A DNA stretch of 64,000 nucleotides from Flavobacterium ichthyis (lineage in GTDB: Bacteria > Bacteroidota > Bacteroidia > Flavobacteriales > Flavobacteriaceae). Positions 1-11,543 of the stretch are shown piece after piece. The position numbers and the translations under genes are program-made. The notes beneath the pieces were generated by a model. That model saw nothing but the letters and a program-made list of their open reading frames with translations, did no database searches and was not told the origin of the DNA. The stretch is from positions 124,001 to 188,000 of the forward strand of contig NZ_JAABLM010000002.1 in the NCBI RefSeq assembly GCF_009915155.1, read 5' to 3'. Positions within the stretch are counted from its first letter, which is position 1. Every line of letters starts with the position of its first letter.

Positions 1-61
1 TTACGCTCAATTTCACCAAGTAACTATTTGGGAATTTAAATTGTAAGAAAAAAAATATAGC

Positions 62-98
62 AATCCGTAAGTTTTTAATGACTTGCGGATTTTTTATT
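62..98 (+). terminator. Probable rho-independent terminator of an upstream gene
   Basis: An 11-bp stem (AATCCGTAAGT paired with ACTTGCGGATT, one G-T wobble) closes an 8-nt loop and is followed by a T run. The gene it would terminate lies left of the window. Confidence 0.6.
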
Positions 99-129
99 TT
101 TGGCAAATCAATTTTTTTTCGGATATTTA

Positions 130-340
130 ACAAGCCGAGTTGTAACGACATTTATCGCAATACTTGGCATTAGCCCGTCCCGAAGTTTCGGGAGAAGCAA
201 ATAGCCCGGAATTTTTTAATTTATTTTTTTGCCGACTCAAAACAGCGACTAACGGCCCCGAATGCTCGAGACGTTTTGGGGAGTTGCAGAAAAAATTTAA
301 AAACAAGAATTTGTAGCAGAAAGCGGGAAATAGCTCCAAA
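130..340. repeat. Dispersed intergenic repeat, copy 1
   Basis: This non-coding stretch shares blocks with copies near 9950 and 14377. Shared pieces are a CCCGAAGTTTCGGG palindrome next to TAGCCCGT (171-192) and a TTGTAGC...GGGAAATAGCTCC block (311-337). It fills the gap before the first gene. An open frame on the minus strand (127-366) is only a by-product of the repeat. Such intergenic repeats are common in Flavobacterium, but the exact family is not identified here. Confidence 0.55.
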
Positions 341-384
341 GCGTGAACTTGCCAAGTAAAAAGCACCAGTTGAAAATATAAATT

Positions 385-984
385 ATGCCGAAAAAAATTT
401 TAATTCTTTTTGCTCATCCTTTGTTTGAAAAATCTTTAGCAAACAAAATTTTGGTAGATCATATCCCTGATAACGTGGATATAACGTTTCATGACTTATA
501 TGAAAGATACCCGGAATTTGACATTGATGTCCAACGCGAACAGAATTTATTGGCGGGTCATGATATAATTATTTGGCAACATCCAATGTTTTGGTATGGT
601 TGTCCACCGCTTTTAAAACAATGGATTGATATGGTGTTAGAACATGGCTGGGCTTATGGAAGTCAAGGAAATGCCTTGAAGGGTAAAATTATTTTTCAGG
701 TAATTACTACTGGTGGAAAGAAGGAAAATTATAGCAAAACGGGACGTGACCATTTTACAATTCCAGAACTTTTACAACCATTTTGTCAAACGGCTGAGGT
801 ATGTAAAATGAAATATTTACCACCTTTTGTGGTGCACGGAACTTTTAAAATCACGCGGGACAAATGTGAGGAATTTGGGGTATCATATAAAAAGTTATTG
901 AACTTTTTATTGGAAAATGAGTTGGATATGAATGTTATTAGCGAGCATTTTTATTTAAACGACTTTATAAAAAAAGAATTGTAA
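385..984 (+). CDS. kefF: KefF/KefG-like NAD(P)H oxidoreductase, antiporter ancillary protein
   Basis: This 199-residue protein has a flavodoxin-like fold. It begins with a beta strand and an AHP FMN-binding turn (ILILFAHPLFEKSLANK) and carries the family block IIIWQHPMFWYGCPPLLKQWIDMVLEHGWAYG at about residues 62-93. In enterobacteria KefF and KefG are cytoplasmic FMN quinone reductases that bind and activate the glutathione-gated K+ efflux systems KefC and KefB. The next gene, 25 bp downstream on the same strand, is a Kef-type antiporter, which supports the same pairing here. Sequence alone does not decide between KefF and KefG type. Glutathione gating is doubtful in Bacteroidota and is not claimed. 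Confidence 0.85.
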   Translation: MPKKILILFAHPLFEKSLANKILVDHIPDNVDITFHDLYERYPEFDIDVQREQNLLAGHDIIIWQHPMFWYGCPPLLKQWIDMVLEHGWAYGSQGNALKGKIIFQVITTGGKKENYSKTGRDHFTIPELLQPFCQTAEVCKMKYLPPFVVHGTFKITRDKCEEFGVSYKKLLNFLLENELDMNVISEHFYLNDFIKKEL

Positions 985-1009
985 ATCTGCGAAAACAAAC
1001 TGACTATAT

Positions 1010-2884
1010 ATGGAAACTAATTTTTTTCTTCAAGCTATTGTGTATTTAACTGCAGCAGTAGTTTGCGTTCCGGTAGCAAAAAAAATGGGATTGAGTTCAG
1101 TGTTGGGTTATTTGTTTTCGGGAATTATCATTGGGCCTTTTTTATTGGGATTTATTGGAAGTGAGGGTCAAGATTTGATGCATTTTGCAGAGTTCGGGGT
1201 GGTGATGATGTTGTTTTTAATTGGTTTAGAGTTAGACCCTTACAAGTTTTGGCGAATGCGAAAATTTATTTTGGGTATGGGCTCAATTCAGATGGTTGCC
1301 ACTACTGCAATTATTTTTATTTGTAGCTCCATAATATTTGACTGGAATTGGCAAACGGCTTTATCAATCTCGTTAGCTTTATCTCTTTCATCTACTGCAA
1401 TTGTTTTGCAGACACTTAAAGAAAAAGGGCTTTCTCAAACTTCTGTAGGAAGATCATCGTTTGCAGTATTATTGTTTCAGGATATTGCTGTAATTCCAAT
1501 TTTAGCAATAATTCCCATATTAGCAACAGGGCAAAATGTGATTCCTACGGAAGATGTGGATAAAAGTATTATTTCGGAATTTGACGGATGGCTGCAAACG
1601 TTAATTGTGACTGGTAGTATTGCCGCCATTTATTTTATTGGAAAATATATAATTGTGCCATTGTTACATGTAATTGCTCGTACAAGATTACAAGAACTTT
1701 TTACAGCTTCGGCATTATTATTAGTTTTATCAGTCTCTTACTTGATGCAATTAGTGGGGTTAAGTCCTGCATTAGGAGCTTTTATGGCTGGAGTGGTTTT
1801 AGCTAACTCCGAATTTAGGCATGAACTTGAAGGCGATATTGCACCATTTAAAGGGTTGCTACTGGGTTTATTTTTTATAGGTGTTGGAGCTTCCATTAAT
1901 TTTCAGTTAATTATCGATGATCCGGCATTTATATTGATATTCGGATTTATCTTAACGATGGTAAAGTTTTTTGTTTTTCTTTTTATTGGAAAAATTTACA
2001 AGAAAAAGATTGACCAAAATTTTCTTTTTTCAATTGGGTTAAGTCAAGCTGGAGAATTTGGTTTTGTAATCATGAGTTTTTCGATGAAACTCAACATTAT
2101 TCCAAATATTCTTGGTAATGAAATTATGGCTATCATTGCCATTAGTATGATTGCTACGCCATTTTTGTTGTTAATTAATGAAAGGTTAATTGATCCTTAT
2201 TTTGGAGTGACTGAAAAAAAACAAGAAAATTTTGATGACATCAATGAAACCAATGATGTAATTATTGCAGGATTTGGAAACTTTGGAAGTACTATTGGTC
2301 GTTTATTAAAAACAAACGGAATTGCAGCTACGGTTCTTGATATGGATTCTGACAGAGTTGATTCGCTGCGCAAAATGGGCTTTAAAGTATATTATGGTGA
2401 TGCTACCCGACTTGAACTATTAAAAGCGGCTGGATGTGAAAACGCAAAATTATTTATTGCTGCAATTGATAATCCTACTGTAAATTTAATTGTAATAGAA
2501 TTATTAAAAAAACACTTTCCCCATTTAAAAATTTTGGCAAGAGCTAAAAACAGGAATGATGCTTTTGAACAAATTGATATTGGTTTAAAAAATATTTACC
2601 GCGAAAATCTTTATAGTGCGGTTCATCTTGGCGTTGATGCGTTAGTTTATATGGGGCAAAGGCGATATACCGCAACAAGACAAGGACAGCGATTTATAAA
2701 GTATGATGAAGATGCTACCTTTAGATTGGCACAAAAACGCCATGATAAAAAAGCATTTATGGTTTCGGCATTAGAAGAAATTGAACTGCAAGAACAGCTT
2801 TTAAAAAGTGATCTTTTTAATTTTGATGGCGCTCGTGATCATGCTTGGGACAGCGAATCTTTCAAAAAAGAAATGCCGGAATAA
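1010..2884 (+). CDS. kefC: Kef-type monovalent cation:proton antiporter (CPA2) with RCK domain
   Basis: This 624-residue inner-membrane protein has an N-terminal Na+/H+ exchanger domain of about 12 hydrophobic segments (residues 1-395). It is followed by a Rossmann-type RCK/TrkA-N domain that starts at about residue 415 with the nucleotide-binding glycine motif IIAGFGNFGS. CPA2 landmarks are FLIGLELD, SLSSTAIVLQTL and LLFQDIAVIP. The family exports K+ in exchange for H+, and the RCK domain senses nucleotide or glutathione adducts. It forms a likely two-gene operon with the flavoprotein upstream. The C-terminal tail beyond the RCK domain is long and charged. KefB versus KefC type cannot be resolved. 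Confidence 0.88.
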   Translation: METNFFLQAIVYLTAAVVCVPVAKKMGLSSVLGYLFSGIIIGPFLLGFIGSEGQDLMHFAEFGVVMMLFLIGLELDPYKFWRMRKFILGMGSIQMVATTAIIFICSSIIFDWNWQTALSISLALSLSSTAIVLQTLKEKGLSQTSVGRSSFAVLLFQDIAVIPILAIIPILATGQNVIPTEDVDKSIISEFDGWLQTLIVTGSIAAIYFIGKYIIVPLLHVIARTRLQELFTASALLLVLSVSYLMQLVGLSPALGAFMAGVVLANSEFRHELEGDIAPFKGLLLGLFFIGVGASINFQLIIDDPAFILIFGFILTMVKFFVFLFIGKIYKKKIDQNFLFSIGLSQAGEFGFVIMSFSMKLNIIPNILGNEIMAIIAISMIATPFLLLINERLIDPYFGVTEKKQENFDDINETNDVIIAGFGNFGSTIGRLLKTNGIAATVLDMDSDRVDSLRKMGFKVYYGDATRLELLKAAGCENAKLFIAAIDNPTVNLIVIELLKKHFPHLKILARAKNRNDAFEQIDIGLKNIYRENLYSAVHLGVDALVYMGQRRYTATRQGQRFIKYDEDATFRLAQKRHDKKAFMVSALEEIELQEQLLKSDLFNFDGARDHAWDSESFKKEMPE

Positions 2885-2888
2885 AAAA

Positions 2889-2916
2889 ACCGAAGTTTAA
2901 AAACTTCGGTTTTTGT
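2889..2916. terminator. Bidirectional terminator between kefC and guaB
   Basis: A perfect inverted repeat (ACCGAAGTTT and AAACTTCGGT) is flanked by A and T runs on both sides. It lies between two convergent genes and can serve both. Confidence 0.85.
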
Positions 2917-2921
2917 ACATT

Positions 2922-4409
<1,488 letters not shown>

Positions 4410-4470
4410 TTAAATTGCGTGCAAATATAGCTAAATAATGACAAAAAAGAAAGTAGGAATTGATAAAAAA

Positions 4471-6354
4471 TTATGGTTGTGCTTGCTGAAACGAAATAAT
4501 AAATTCGGTTCCTTTTTCAGCATCTACCGAGACATTAAATTTGCCGTTATTGTCTATTAAAAATTGTTTCACTAATAACAATCCTAGACCTGTACCTTCT
4601 TCATGATCAGTTCCTTTTTCGGAAAGCATTCGTTTATCAAAATTTAAAATTTCTGCAACTTTAGTGTCAGACAAGCCTTTCCCTGAATTGAGAATGTGCA
4701 CATTAATAAGTGATTGATCTTTAGTGAAATAAATTTCAATATTACCTTTTAAAGGTGTAAATTTTATTGCGTTAGAAAACAAATTATTTAAAATCACTTG
4801 AACATGCCCTTTATCAGCATAAATTTTAAAAACATTGGTAGGTTTTTTTAGCGAAATTGTTATTTCTTTAGCGTTAGCAGAAATTTGAAAAGCAGCTAAT
4901 GAATCATTGATAACTTTTACGATATTGATGTTTTCTGGAGTAGTTTTTGCGCCTTCAAGTTGTGTCATGGACCATTGCAACAAATTATTCATCATTGTCG
5001 ATGTTCCATTCACTTGAGTCACTAACATGGAAGCAATTTCTTTAAGTTCTTCACTTGAAATATCACCTTCATCAATCATTTTTAGCACTTGCTGTATTGA
5101 ATGAATTGGCGCTTTCATATCATGCGAGAAGATGGAAAACAATCTATTTTTAGTTTGGTTAACTTCACTTAAAATTTGGTTTTGTTCCGAAATTAAAGCC
5201 TTTTGGTTTTCAATATCTATATTTTTTTGTTCTAATTCTAAATATAAACTTTCTTTTTGCTTGCTATTTTTTTTATGTTGGTAAATAATAGTTAGTAAAT
5301 ACAACATAAAAAGAATGATTGAAATAGAAAATATTCTAATGTTATTTAGTTTTTGTTTTGACGATTCGTTTTTTAAAAGTAATTGTTCGTTTTCGACCTC
5401 ACTTTTCTTGAGTTGAATCATGTTTATTTCCTTAACTTTTTCCTCGTTGTAAAGTGAATCTTTATAAATCAAACTTGTTTTTAGATAATTAAAAGCCAAA
5501 TCGTCATTGCTTTTTTGATGATAAATCTCGGCTAAAATTGCTGCTGAACGTACAATATCCCATTTTGCATTGAGTTTTTTGGCGTATTTGTAACCTTCTA
5601 CACCAAATTGTTCTGCCTCCGAAACATTCCCTTTTTCAAGCAAAACTTCTGCCATACCTGTCATAGCAAAAGATTTTTCCCACAAGTTTGTTTCAGGTTG
5701 TGTGATAACCTTTTGGTAATAATATAATGCTGAATCTTTGTTCCCCAATAGCGAATGAACATTCCCTAACCTATTGATATTCATTATGTAAATATCTTCA
5801 AAATTATATTTTTGGGAAATTGCATTAGCTCTTTGAAAATTTTTATAAGCGTCTTGATTTTGATTCAGTTCACTTTGTGAGATTCCAATATTAAAGTGAT
5901 TTTTGGCAACCATCAAATGGTCATTTAAGCCTTTAGAAATTGTAAGTGATTTTTTAAATAACTCAATTGCTTCAAGATTATGGCCTAAACCTTGTTGTAC
6001 CAAACCTTGACCTAAAAGACTTTTTGCGATACCTTTTTTGTTGTTTTCTTTTTCGTAGATGGTAAATGCTTGAAGGTATTTTGCGATAGCGATATCATAA
6101 AATCCAGTAATATAATTTCCGGTTGCTTCATAGTACAAAACATCAGCTTTTAAGAGCTGATCAGAAGATTGATTACTAATCTTTTCTGCTTTCCTAATGA
6201 AATTTTCCGCTTTCTTATAATCGTTATAAAAATAGATTTTGGATTGTTCGAGGTAATAATTTACGGAATCCCGCTGTATATCAAGGGAAGTTGCATTGAC
6301 TTTGGTAAAAGCCAAAAGTAAAATGATACAGAAATGTAATATAGATTGGGGCAA
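4471..6354 (-). CDS. TPR-containing sensor histidine kinase
   Basis: This is a 627-residue membrane kinase. A signal-peptide-like start is followed by tetratricopeptide repeats over about residues 30-310 (for example AKSLLGQGLVQQGLGHNLEAIELFKKSL). One membrane helix lies near residue 340 (ISIILFMLYLLTIIYQ), then a coiled coil. The kinase core has an H-box FSHDMKAPIHSI, an N-box NNLFSNAIKFTP and G-boxes GKGLSD and GTGLGLLLV. The TPR part is predicted to face the periplasm and the kinase the cytoplasm. No response regulator gene is adjacent, so the partner is unknown. Confidence 0.9.
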   Translation of the reverse strand: MPQSILHFCIILLLAFTKVNATSLDIQRDSVNYYLEQSKIYFYNDYKKAENFIRKAEKISNQSSDQLLKADVLYYEATGNYITGFYDIAIAKYLQAFTIYEKENNKKGIAKSLLGQGLVQQGLGHNLEAIELFKKSLTISKGLNDHLMVAKNHFNIGISQSELNQNQDAYKNFQRANAISQKYNFEDIYIMNINRLGNVHSLLGNKDSALYYYQKVITQPETNLWEKSFAMTGMAEVLLEKGNVSEAEQFGVEGYKYAKKLNAKWDIVRSAAILAEIYHQKSNDDLAFNYLKTSLIYKDSLYNEEKVKEINMIQLKKSEVENEQLLLKNESSKQKLNNIRIFSISIILFMLYLLTIIYQHKKNSKQKESLYLELEQKNIDIENQKALISEQNQILSEVNQTKNRLFSIFSHDMKAPIHSIQQVLKMIDEGDISSEELKEIASMLVTQVNGTSTMMNNLLQWSMTQLEGAKTTPENINIVKVINDSLAAFQISANAKEITISLKKPTNVFKIYADKGHVQVILNNLFSNAIKFTPLKGNIEIYFTKDQSLINVHILNSGKGLSDTKVAEILNFDKRMLSEKGTDHEEGTGLGLLLVKQFLIDNNGKFNVSVDAEKGTEFIISFQQAQP

Positions 6355-6427
6355 ACTATATGTTTTTGAAAATTAGATATTTACTGAAGGGTGGTACTCA
6401 ATAAATTGTAGCCAAAAATATAAAAAA

Positions 6428-7291
6428 TTAATGATAAAATGTAAAAATTTTTGTGGCTTCATTATAAGCGCTTTCAAAACTCATTGGGCTTGTATGAGTG
6501 GTTATTTTTTGGGTAGCAAAGTATGACAACATTTTCTCGGTAGGCATGTTCCCGGTTAAATCATCTTTTGCCATCGGGCAACCACCAAAACCTTGAATGG
6601 CACCGTCAAATCTGCGACATCCGGCTTTGAAAGCAGCATCAATTTTTTCGAACCATTTGTCTGGTGTGGTATGCAAATGCGCTCCAAACTCAATGTGAGG
6701 ATATTTTAAAATTAAATTTGAAAATAAGTAATCAATTACCTCTGGAGTTGAAGAACCAACTGTGTCACTTAATGATAAAATTTTTACGCCAAAACCTGCT
6801 AATTTTTCGGTCCATTCCCCTACGATTTCCACGTTCCACGGATCGCCATACGGATTTCCAAAACCCATGGAAAGGTACGCCACCACTTCTTTAGATGATT
6901 TATCGGCAATTTCTAAAATTTCTTGCAAAGTGATAATTGATTCAGCAATGGTTTTATGGGTATTTCGCATTTGAAAATTTTCGGAAATAGAAAACGGATA
7001 ACCTAAATATTGAATTTGCGAATATTGTGCAGCAATTTCGGCACCTTTTGTATTAGCAATGATAGCAAGAAGTTTGCTTCGTGTTTTAGACAAATCAAGT
7101 TGTGCCAAAACTGCAGCACTATCTGTCATTTGCGGAATTGCTTTTGGCGATACAAAACTTCCAAAATCTAAAGTATCGAAACCCACGCGTAAGAGTGATT
7201 GTAGGTAATCAATTTTTTTTTCAGTAGGAATAAATGTTTTGATTCCTTGCATAGCATCACGAGGACACTCGATAATTTTTACTTCTTCCAT
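6428..7291 (-). CDS. mvaB: Hydroxymethylglutaryl-CoA lyase-like enzyme
   Basis: This 287-residue TIM-barrel enzyme belongs to the DRE-metal family. Residues E8-C-P-R-D12 correspond to the metal/substrate arginine-aspartate motif near the N-terminus, HLHTT supplies metal-binding histidines, and QGFGGCPMAKDDLTGN holds the flexible-loop catalytic cysteine at 238. HMG-CoA lyase cleaves HMG-CoA to acetoacetate and acetyl-CoA, the last step of leucine breakdown. It could act with the E1 dehydrogenase encoded at 14.7 kb, but the two are not in one operon. Substrate assignment is by family only. Confidence 0.85.
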   Translation of the reverse strand: MEEVKIIECPRDAMQGIKTFIPTEKKIDYLQSLLRVGFDTLDFGSFVSPKAIPQMTDSAAVLAQLDLSKTRSKLLAIIANTKGAEIAAQYSQIQYLGYPFSISENFQMRNTHKTIAESIITLQEILEIADKSSKEVVAYLSMGFGNPYGDPWNVEIVGEWTEKLAGFGVKILSLSDTVGSSTPEVIDYLFSNLILKYPHIEFGAHLHTTPDKWFEKIDAAFKAGCRRFDGAIQGFGGCPMAKDDLTGNMPTEKMLSYFATQKITTHTSPMSFESAYNEATKIFTFYH

Positions 7292-7365
7292 AGAAATTCA
7301 AAGGTAGAAAAAGAAAACTTTTTTACGAAATCGTTTTTTTTATTTTTAAAACAAATCATTTTACT

Positions 7366-7447
7366 AATTATTACATAAAAACGTAATAATTCACATTATT
7401 ACATAAAAGCGTAATAATTAGCTTTATTACATAAAAACGTAATAATT
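7366..7447. promoter_or_regulatory. Three palindromic operator-like repeats, 28 bp apart
   Basis: Three copies of TTATTAC-N8-GTAATAA occur. The arms are 7366-7374/7383-7391 (9 bp), 7395-7402/7411-7418 (8 bp) and 7424-7430/7439-7445 (7 bp). The spacer is ATAAAAAC or ATAAAAGC each time. Centres are 28 bp apart. They sit 46-127 bp upstream of the SatD-like gene, which has a C-terminal helix-turn-helix, so autoregulation is a reasonable guess. Confidence 0.7.
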
Positions 7448-7492
7448 AAAAATATCTACGTATATTCGTATTAATACTTTTTTGAAAATTAT

Positions 7493-8092
7493 ATGACAGC
7501 AATAATTTTGGGCGACATCATTAAGTCACGAAAAAATAAATCCGCTTGGCTTGAGGGATTAAAATCATTGCTCAACCAATACGGAAAATCGCCTATTAAC
7601 TGGGAAATTTTTAGAGGCGATCAGTTTCAGGTTGAGGTTAAACCCGAAGAGGCTCTTTTTGTAGCGATTAGAATTAAATCGTTTTTACGAAGCATAAAAT
7701 GTGATGCCAGAATGAGTATTGGTTTGGGCGAAAAAAGTTTCAAAGCCAAAAAAATCTCCGAAAGTAATGGAACCGCGTTTATCAATTCCGGAGAAACTTT
7801 TGAAACGTTAAAAAAAGAGCGGAAAACTTTAGCCATTACTTCTGCTGATGAAAACTGGAACATAGAAATGAATCTTTTACTACGTTTTGCTACAACTATT
7901 ATGGACAATTGGCCTTCTCAAACCGCCGAATTTGTGATTTTTGCATTAGAAAATCCACAACTTTCACAAGAAAAAATTGGCGAAAAATTAGCAATTAATC
8001 AAGCAGCTGTTAGCAGAAGGAAATCACGCGCTCAATTTGATCTCATCATGGATTTAAATGATTTTTACCAAGAAAAATTAAAAAATTTATAA
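7493..8092 (+). CDS. SatD-like protein with C-terminal helix-turn-helix
   Basis: The 199-residue protein starts with TAIILGDIIKSRK and has FRGDQFQVEV, both typical of the SatD family, whose biochemical role is not established. The C-terminal third (NPQLSQEKIGEKLAINQAAVSRRKSRA) reads as a DNA-binding helix-turn-helix. The gene lies just downstream of three evenly spaced palindromes and 5 bp upstream of a DUF3307 membrane protein, so the two are probably one operon under control of that array. The family name is recalled from sequence features and not confirmed by search. Confidence 0.75.
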   Translation: MTAIILGDIIKSRKNKSAWLEGLKSLLNQYGKSPINWEIFRGDQFQVEVKPEEALFVAIRIKSFLRSIKCDARMSIGLGEKSFKAKKISESNGTAFINSGETFETLKKERKTLAITSADENWNIEMNLLLRFATTIMDNWPSQTAEFVIFALENPQLSQEKIGEKLAINQAAVSRRKSRAQFDLIMDLNDFYQEKLKNL

Positions 8093-8097
8093 CGAAA

Positions 8098-8826
8098 ATG
8101 GTTTTTATACAATTATTGATTGCGCATTTTGTTGGTGATTTTTTATTACAACCCAATTCGTGGATTAAGCACAAAATAGCGCATAAAGAAAAAAGCATTT
8201 ACCTGATTATACATTGCATATTACACGGAATGCTTAGCTTTTTATGGGTTTTTGATACCAAATTCATTCCGTATGCTTTTGCAATTATCGTATTACATTT
8301 TATCATTGATGTCAGCAAACTTCGGTTTCAAACGCCTAAATCAGCAAGACTTTGGTTTTTTCTCGACCAATTTTTTCACCTGATTGTTTTGGCGGCTGTG
8401 ACTTATTTTTACAGCCAAATTAATCTAAATGAAATTTTTATCAACTACAAAAAATTGTGGATTATTATTTTAGGAATTGTATTTTTAAGCAAACCTACTT
8501 CATTAATAATCAAAACATTAATTTCTATTTGGACACCAGAAGAAGCAGACAAATCCGGGCATTCATTACAAAGTGCTGGAAATTATATTGGCATTTTAGA
8601 ACGCTGGTTTATCTTGTGTTTTATTCTCACAGGTCATTTCGAAGCAGTAGGATTTTTACTTGGCGCAAAATCAATTTTCAGGTTTGGCGATTTAAGAATG
8701 GCACGCGACAGAAAACTAACAGAATACGTGTTAATTGGAACACTTTTAAGTTTTGGGATTGCAATAGGTGTATCGCTGTTAACGCAAACGTTGCTCCAAA
8801 ATTTTTCGGTTTATTTTCTTGATTAA
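8098..8826 (+). CDS. DUF3307 family membrane protein
   Basis: This 242-residue protein has about six hydrophobic segments. It starts with [21 protein letters not shown], the hallmark of DUF3307, with conserved H, D, Q and K/H residues. Further His and Asp residues lie in the helices ([17 protein letters not shown]). Function is unknown; SatD-like and DUF3307 genes often occur together. It follows the SatD-like gene by 5 bp. Its last 48 bp overlap the 3' end of the convergent pyrD gene. Confidence 0.8.
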   Translation: MVFIQLLIAHFVGDFLLQPNSWIKHKIAHKEKSIYLIIHCILHGMLSFLWVFDTKFIPYAFAIIVLHFIIDVSKLRFQTPKSARLWFFLDQFFHLIVLAAVTYFYSQINLNEIFINYKKLWIIILGIVFLSKPTSLIIKTLISIWTPEEADKSGHSLQSAGNYIGILERWFILCFILTGHFEAVGFLLGAKSIFRFGDLRMARDRKLTEYVLIGTLLSFGIAIGVSLLTQTLLQNFSVYFLD

Positions 8827-9804
8827 ACTTGGTCCCTCGTAAATAAAACCAGTGTACAATTGCACCAAACTCGCGCCAGCATTGAGTTTTTCAATGGCGT
8901 CTTCCGCAGAATGAATTCCTCCTACTCCAATAATTGGAAACGCTTTATTGCTTTTTTCCGATAAAAAACGGATGACTTCGGTAGAACGTTTTGTCAAAGG
9001 TTTTCCTGATAATCCCCCCATTTCTACCTGATTTGGAGATTGTAAACCTTCACGAGAAATCGTTGTATTTGTGGCAATTACACCTGCAATTTTAGTTTCG
9101 GCAACAATATCGATAATGTCTAAAAGTTGTTCGTCAGTTAAATCTGGAGCAATTTTTAGCAAAATGGGTTTTGGTTTGGCTTTCGCCGAATTTTTATTTT
9201 GCAATGTTTGAAGCAATTGCGTTAACGGCTCCTTGTCTTGTAACGCCCGAAGATTTGGCGTATTTGGCGAACTCACATTCACAACAAAATAATCAACGTA
9301 ATCAAACAAGGCTTCGAAGCAAATTTCATAATCCGAAGCTGCATTTTCATTTTCGGTAACTTTATTTTTACCAATATTTCCACCAATTAAAACGTTTTTA
9401 TTTTTTTTCAAACGTTCTGCTGCGGCAAAAACACCACCGTTATTAAAACCCATGCGGTTAATGATGGCCGAATCTTCTTTTAAGCGAAATAATCTTTTTT
9501 TAGGATTTCCTTCTTGTGGTTTGGGTGTCAAAGTACCTATTTCAATAAAACCAAAACCAAGATTTGATAATTCTTTGTACAACTTCGCGTCTTTGTCAAA
9601 ACCAGCGGCAAGACCAACGGGATTTTTGAATTTCAGTCCAAAAACTTCTGTTTCTAAACTTTTGTGTTTTACTTCGTAAAGTGAGTTAAAAACACTTGAA
9701 AATCCTGGAATTTTATTTAAAAATCGAAGTGATGAAAAAGTAAAATAATGAATTTTTTCCGGATCAGACTGAAACAGAATCGGGCGAATGATAGACTTGT
9801 ACAT
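8779..9804 (-). CDS. pyrD: Dihydroorotate dehydrogenase (quinone), class 2
   Basis: PyrD oxidises dihydroorotate to orotate in pyrimidine synthesis and passes electrons to quinone at the inner membrane. The N-terminal helix ([22 protein letters not shown]) is the class 2 membrane-association region. [32 protein letters not shown] and [10 protein letters not shown] are FMN and substrate motifs, and the class 2 catalytic serine is in the latter. The start chosen gives MYKSIIRP; an ATG seven codons upstream (9825) is possible. The 3' end overlaps the DUF3307 gene by 48 bp. Confidence 0.95.
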   Translation of the reverse strand: MYKSIIRPILFQSDPEKIHYFTFSSLRFLNKIPGFSSVFNSLYEVKHKSLETEVFGLKFKNPVGLAAGFDKDAKLYKELSNLGFGFIEIGTLTPKPQEGNPKKRLFRLKEDSAIINRMGFNNGGVFAAAERLKKNKNVLIGGNIGKNKVTENENAASDYEICFEALFDYVDYFVVNVSSPNTPNLRALQDKEPLTQLLQTLQNKNSAKAKPKPILLKIAPDLTDEQLLDIIDIVAETKIAGVIATNTTISREGLQSPNQVEMGGLSGKPLTKRSTEVIRFLSEKSNKAFPIIGVGGIHSAEDAIEKLNAGASLVQLYTGFIYEGPSLIKKINRKILEQRLR

Positions 9805-9949
9805 GTTGTGTTGTTGTTTGTGCAAAAATAGGTAATTTGAATTTATTTTTAAGGGGAAAAGATGGAAAGGAAATTGAAAATGGTAGTGTCATTTGATAGT
9901 ATCATTTTGTAAGAACTACTTTTTTATTGACACTTTGGTTTTAGCCCTG

Positions 9950-10087
9950 ATTGAAGCGGAAATCCTTGCGGAAGCAAAATCTATTTTTTCCCGCCAAAAA
10001 AGAGCGACGCGAGGAGCTCCTTTTTTGGCGTTGGAAAAAAAGATTTTGCGAGGCTAGATTGTAGCGAAAAGCAGGAAATAGCTCCTA
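9950..10087. repeat. Dispersed intergenic repeat, copy 2
   Basis: This non-coding block between pyrD and pepT carries TTGTAGCGAAAAGCAGGAA followed by ATAGCTCC (10059-10085). It matches copy 1 in the same orientation and copy 3 inverted. It also contains an AAAAAAGAGC...GGAGCTCCTTTTTT near-palindrome. The long minus-strand open frame across this block and pepT is an artefact. The rest of the gap (9826-9949) shows nothing else clear. Confidence 0.5.
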
Positions 10088-10169
10088 AAAATGCAATAAA
10101 AAAGCAGGATTTCGGCAGAAAAAAACAAAAAAATTGTAACTTCGCCACTCTAATTTTTATACTGAATTT

Positions 10170-11411
10170 ATGCAACATATTATTGACCGTTTTATTAGTT
10201 ATGTAACTGTTGATACGGAATCTGACCCGAATTCTGACACGACCCCAAGTACTGAAAAACAATGGGATTTGGCGAATCAACTGGTGGAAGAACTGAAAAA
10301 AATTGGCTTGCAAGACGTGACAATTGATGAAAATGCTTACATCATGGCGACGCTTCCGAGCAATGTGGATCATGAGGTTCCTACGATTGGATTTGTGTCG
10401 CATTTTGACACAACGCCTGATTTTACTGGTGCTAACGTAAAGCCACAAATTTGGGAAAATTATGATGGCGAAGATATTATTTTGAACAAAGAACAAAATA
10501 TTGTGCTTTCTCCAAAATATTTTGAGGATTTGTTGCTGTACAAAGGGCAGACGATTATTACCACTGACGGGACAACGCTTTTGGGTGCCGATGATAAAGC
10601 GGGAATTACGGAGATTGTGACGGCAATGGAATTTTTGATTAACAACCCCGAAATTAAACACGGAAAAATTAGAATTGGGTTTACGCCAGATGAAGAAATT
10701 GGTCGTGGGGCTCATAAATTTGACGTGGAAAAATTTGGCGCAGATTGGGCTTATACTATGGACGGAAGCCAGATTGGCGAATTGGAATACGAAAATTTTA
10801 ATGCGGCTGGCGCCAAAATTACTTTTAAAGGAAAAAGCGTGCATCCGGGTTATGCCAAAGGCAAAATGATCAACTCGATGTTGATTGCCAATAAATTTAT
10901 TTCGAAGTTACCTAAGAACGAAGTTCCGGAAAAAACTAAGGATTACGACGGTTTTTTTCATGTTCATCATTTGAACGGTTCGATTGAAGAAACGGTTTTG
11001 GAATTAATTATTCGCGATCATGACAAGAAAAAGTTTAAAAAGCGTAAAAAGTTGATTAAAAAAATCACCAAGAAAATAAACAAAAAATTCGCAAAACAAT
11101 TTGGTGGAGATATTGCTGTTGCTGAAATTAAAGACCAATATTTCAACATGAAAGAAAAGGTAGAACCGGTGATGCACATTGTAGATATTGCCGAAAAAGC
11201 AATGCGCGAGTTGGGAATTGAACCGATTATCAAGCCGATTAGAGGTGGAACTGACGGTTCGCAATTATCATACATGGGATTGCCTTGCCCGAATATTTTT
11301 GCGGGTGGTCATAATTTTCATGGAAAATATGAGTATGTTCCAGTGGAAAGCATGCAAAAAGCGGTAGAAGTGATTGTAAAAATTGCTGAATTGACTGCTG
11401 AGAAAAAATAA
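10170..11411 (+). CDS. pepT: Peptidase T (tripeptide aminopeptidase)
   Basis: PepT is a cytoplasmic zinc aminopeptidase of the M20 family that releases the N-terminal residue of tripeptides. The 413-residue length fits. Zinc-site motifs are [11 protein letters not shown] (His and Asp), LLGADDKAG (bridging Asp), [10 protein letters not shown] (catalytic Glu pair) and the C-terminal FAGGHNFHG. The dimerisation domain lies between about residues 205 and 320 and includes a lysine-rich stretch ([21 protein letters not shown]) that is unusually basic. It is a single gene with a strong terminator. Confidence 0.95.
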   Translation: MQHIIDRFISYVTVDTESDPNSDTTPSTEKQWDLANQLVEELKKIGLQDVTIDENAYIMATLPSNVDHEVPTIGFVSHFDTTPDFTGANVKPQIWENYDGEDIILNKEQNIVLSPKYFEDLLLYKGQTIITTDGTTLLGADDKAGITEIVTAMEFLINNPEIKHGKIRIGFTPDEEIGRGAHKFDVEKFGADWAYTMDGSQIGELEYENFNAAGAKITFKGKSVHPGYAKGKMINSMLIANKFISKLPKNEVPEKTKDYDGFFHVHHLNGSIEETVLELIIRDHDKKKFKKRKKLIKKITKKINKKFAKQFGGDIAVAEIKDQYFNMKEKVEPVMHIVDIAEKAMRELGIEPIIKPIRGGTDGSQLSYMGLPCPNIFAGGHNFHGKYEYVPVESMQKAVEVIVKIAELTAEKK

Positions 11412-11434
11412 TTTTTGCACTGAGTAATTTAAAG

Positions 11435-11466
11435 AAAGGATTTGTGTTTACAAATCCTTTTTTATT
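11435..11466 (+). terminator. Terminator of pepT
   Basis: A perfect 11-bp stem (AAAGGATTTGT and ACAAATCCTTT) with a 4-nt loop runs into a T-rich tract 23 bp after the pepT stop. Confidence 0.85.
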
Positions 11467-11543
11467 TCTTACAATACGATAAACTTGTATTAGGTTTTCA
11501 ACGTAATTATACTTAAACTTGCTATTGCTATTGAAATAAAAAA

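Noticed and set aside
127..366. Minus-strand 79-residue open frame
   Set aside because: It lies in an intergenic repeat; the translation has no family likeness and the repeat recurs elsewhere in the window.
9981..10844. Minus-strand 287-residue open frame
   Set aside because: It runs antisense through pepT and a repeat; pepT on the plus strand is certain and the product has no recognisable features.
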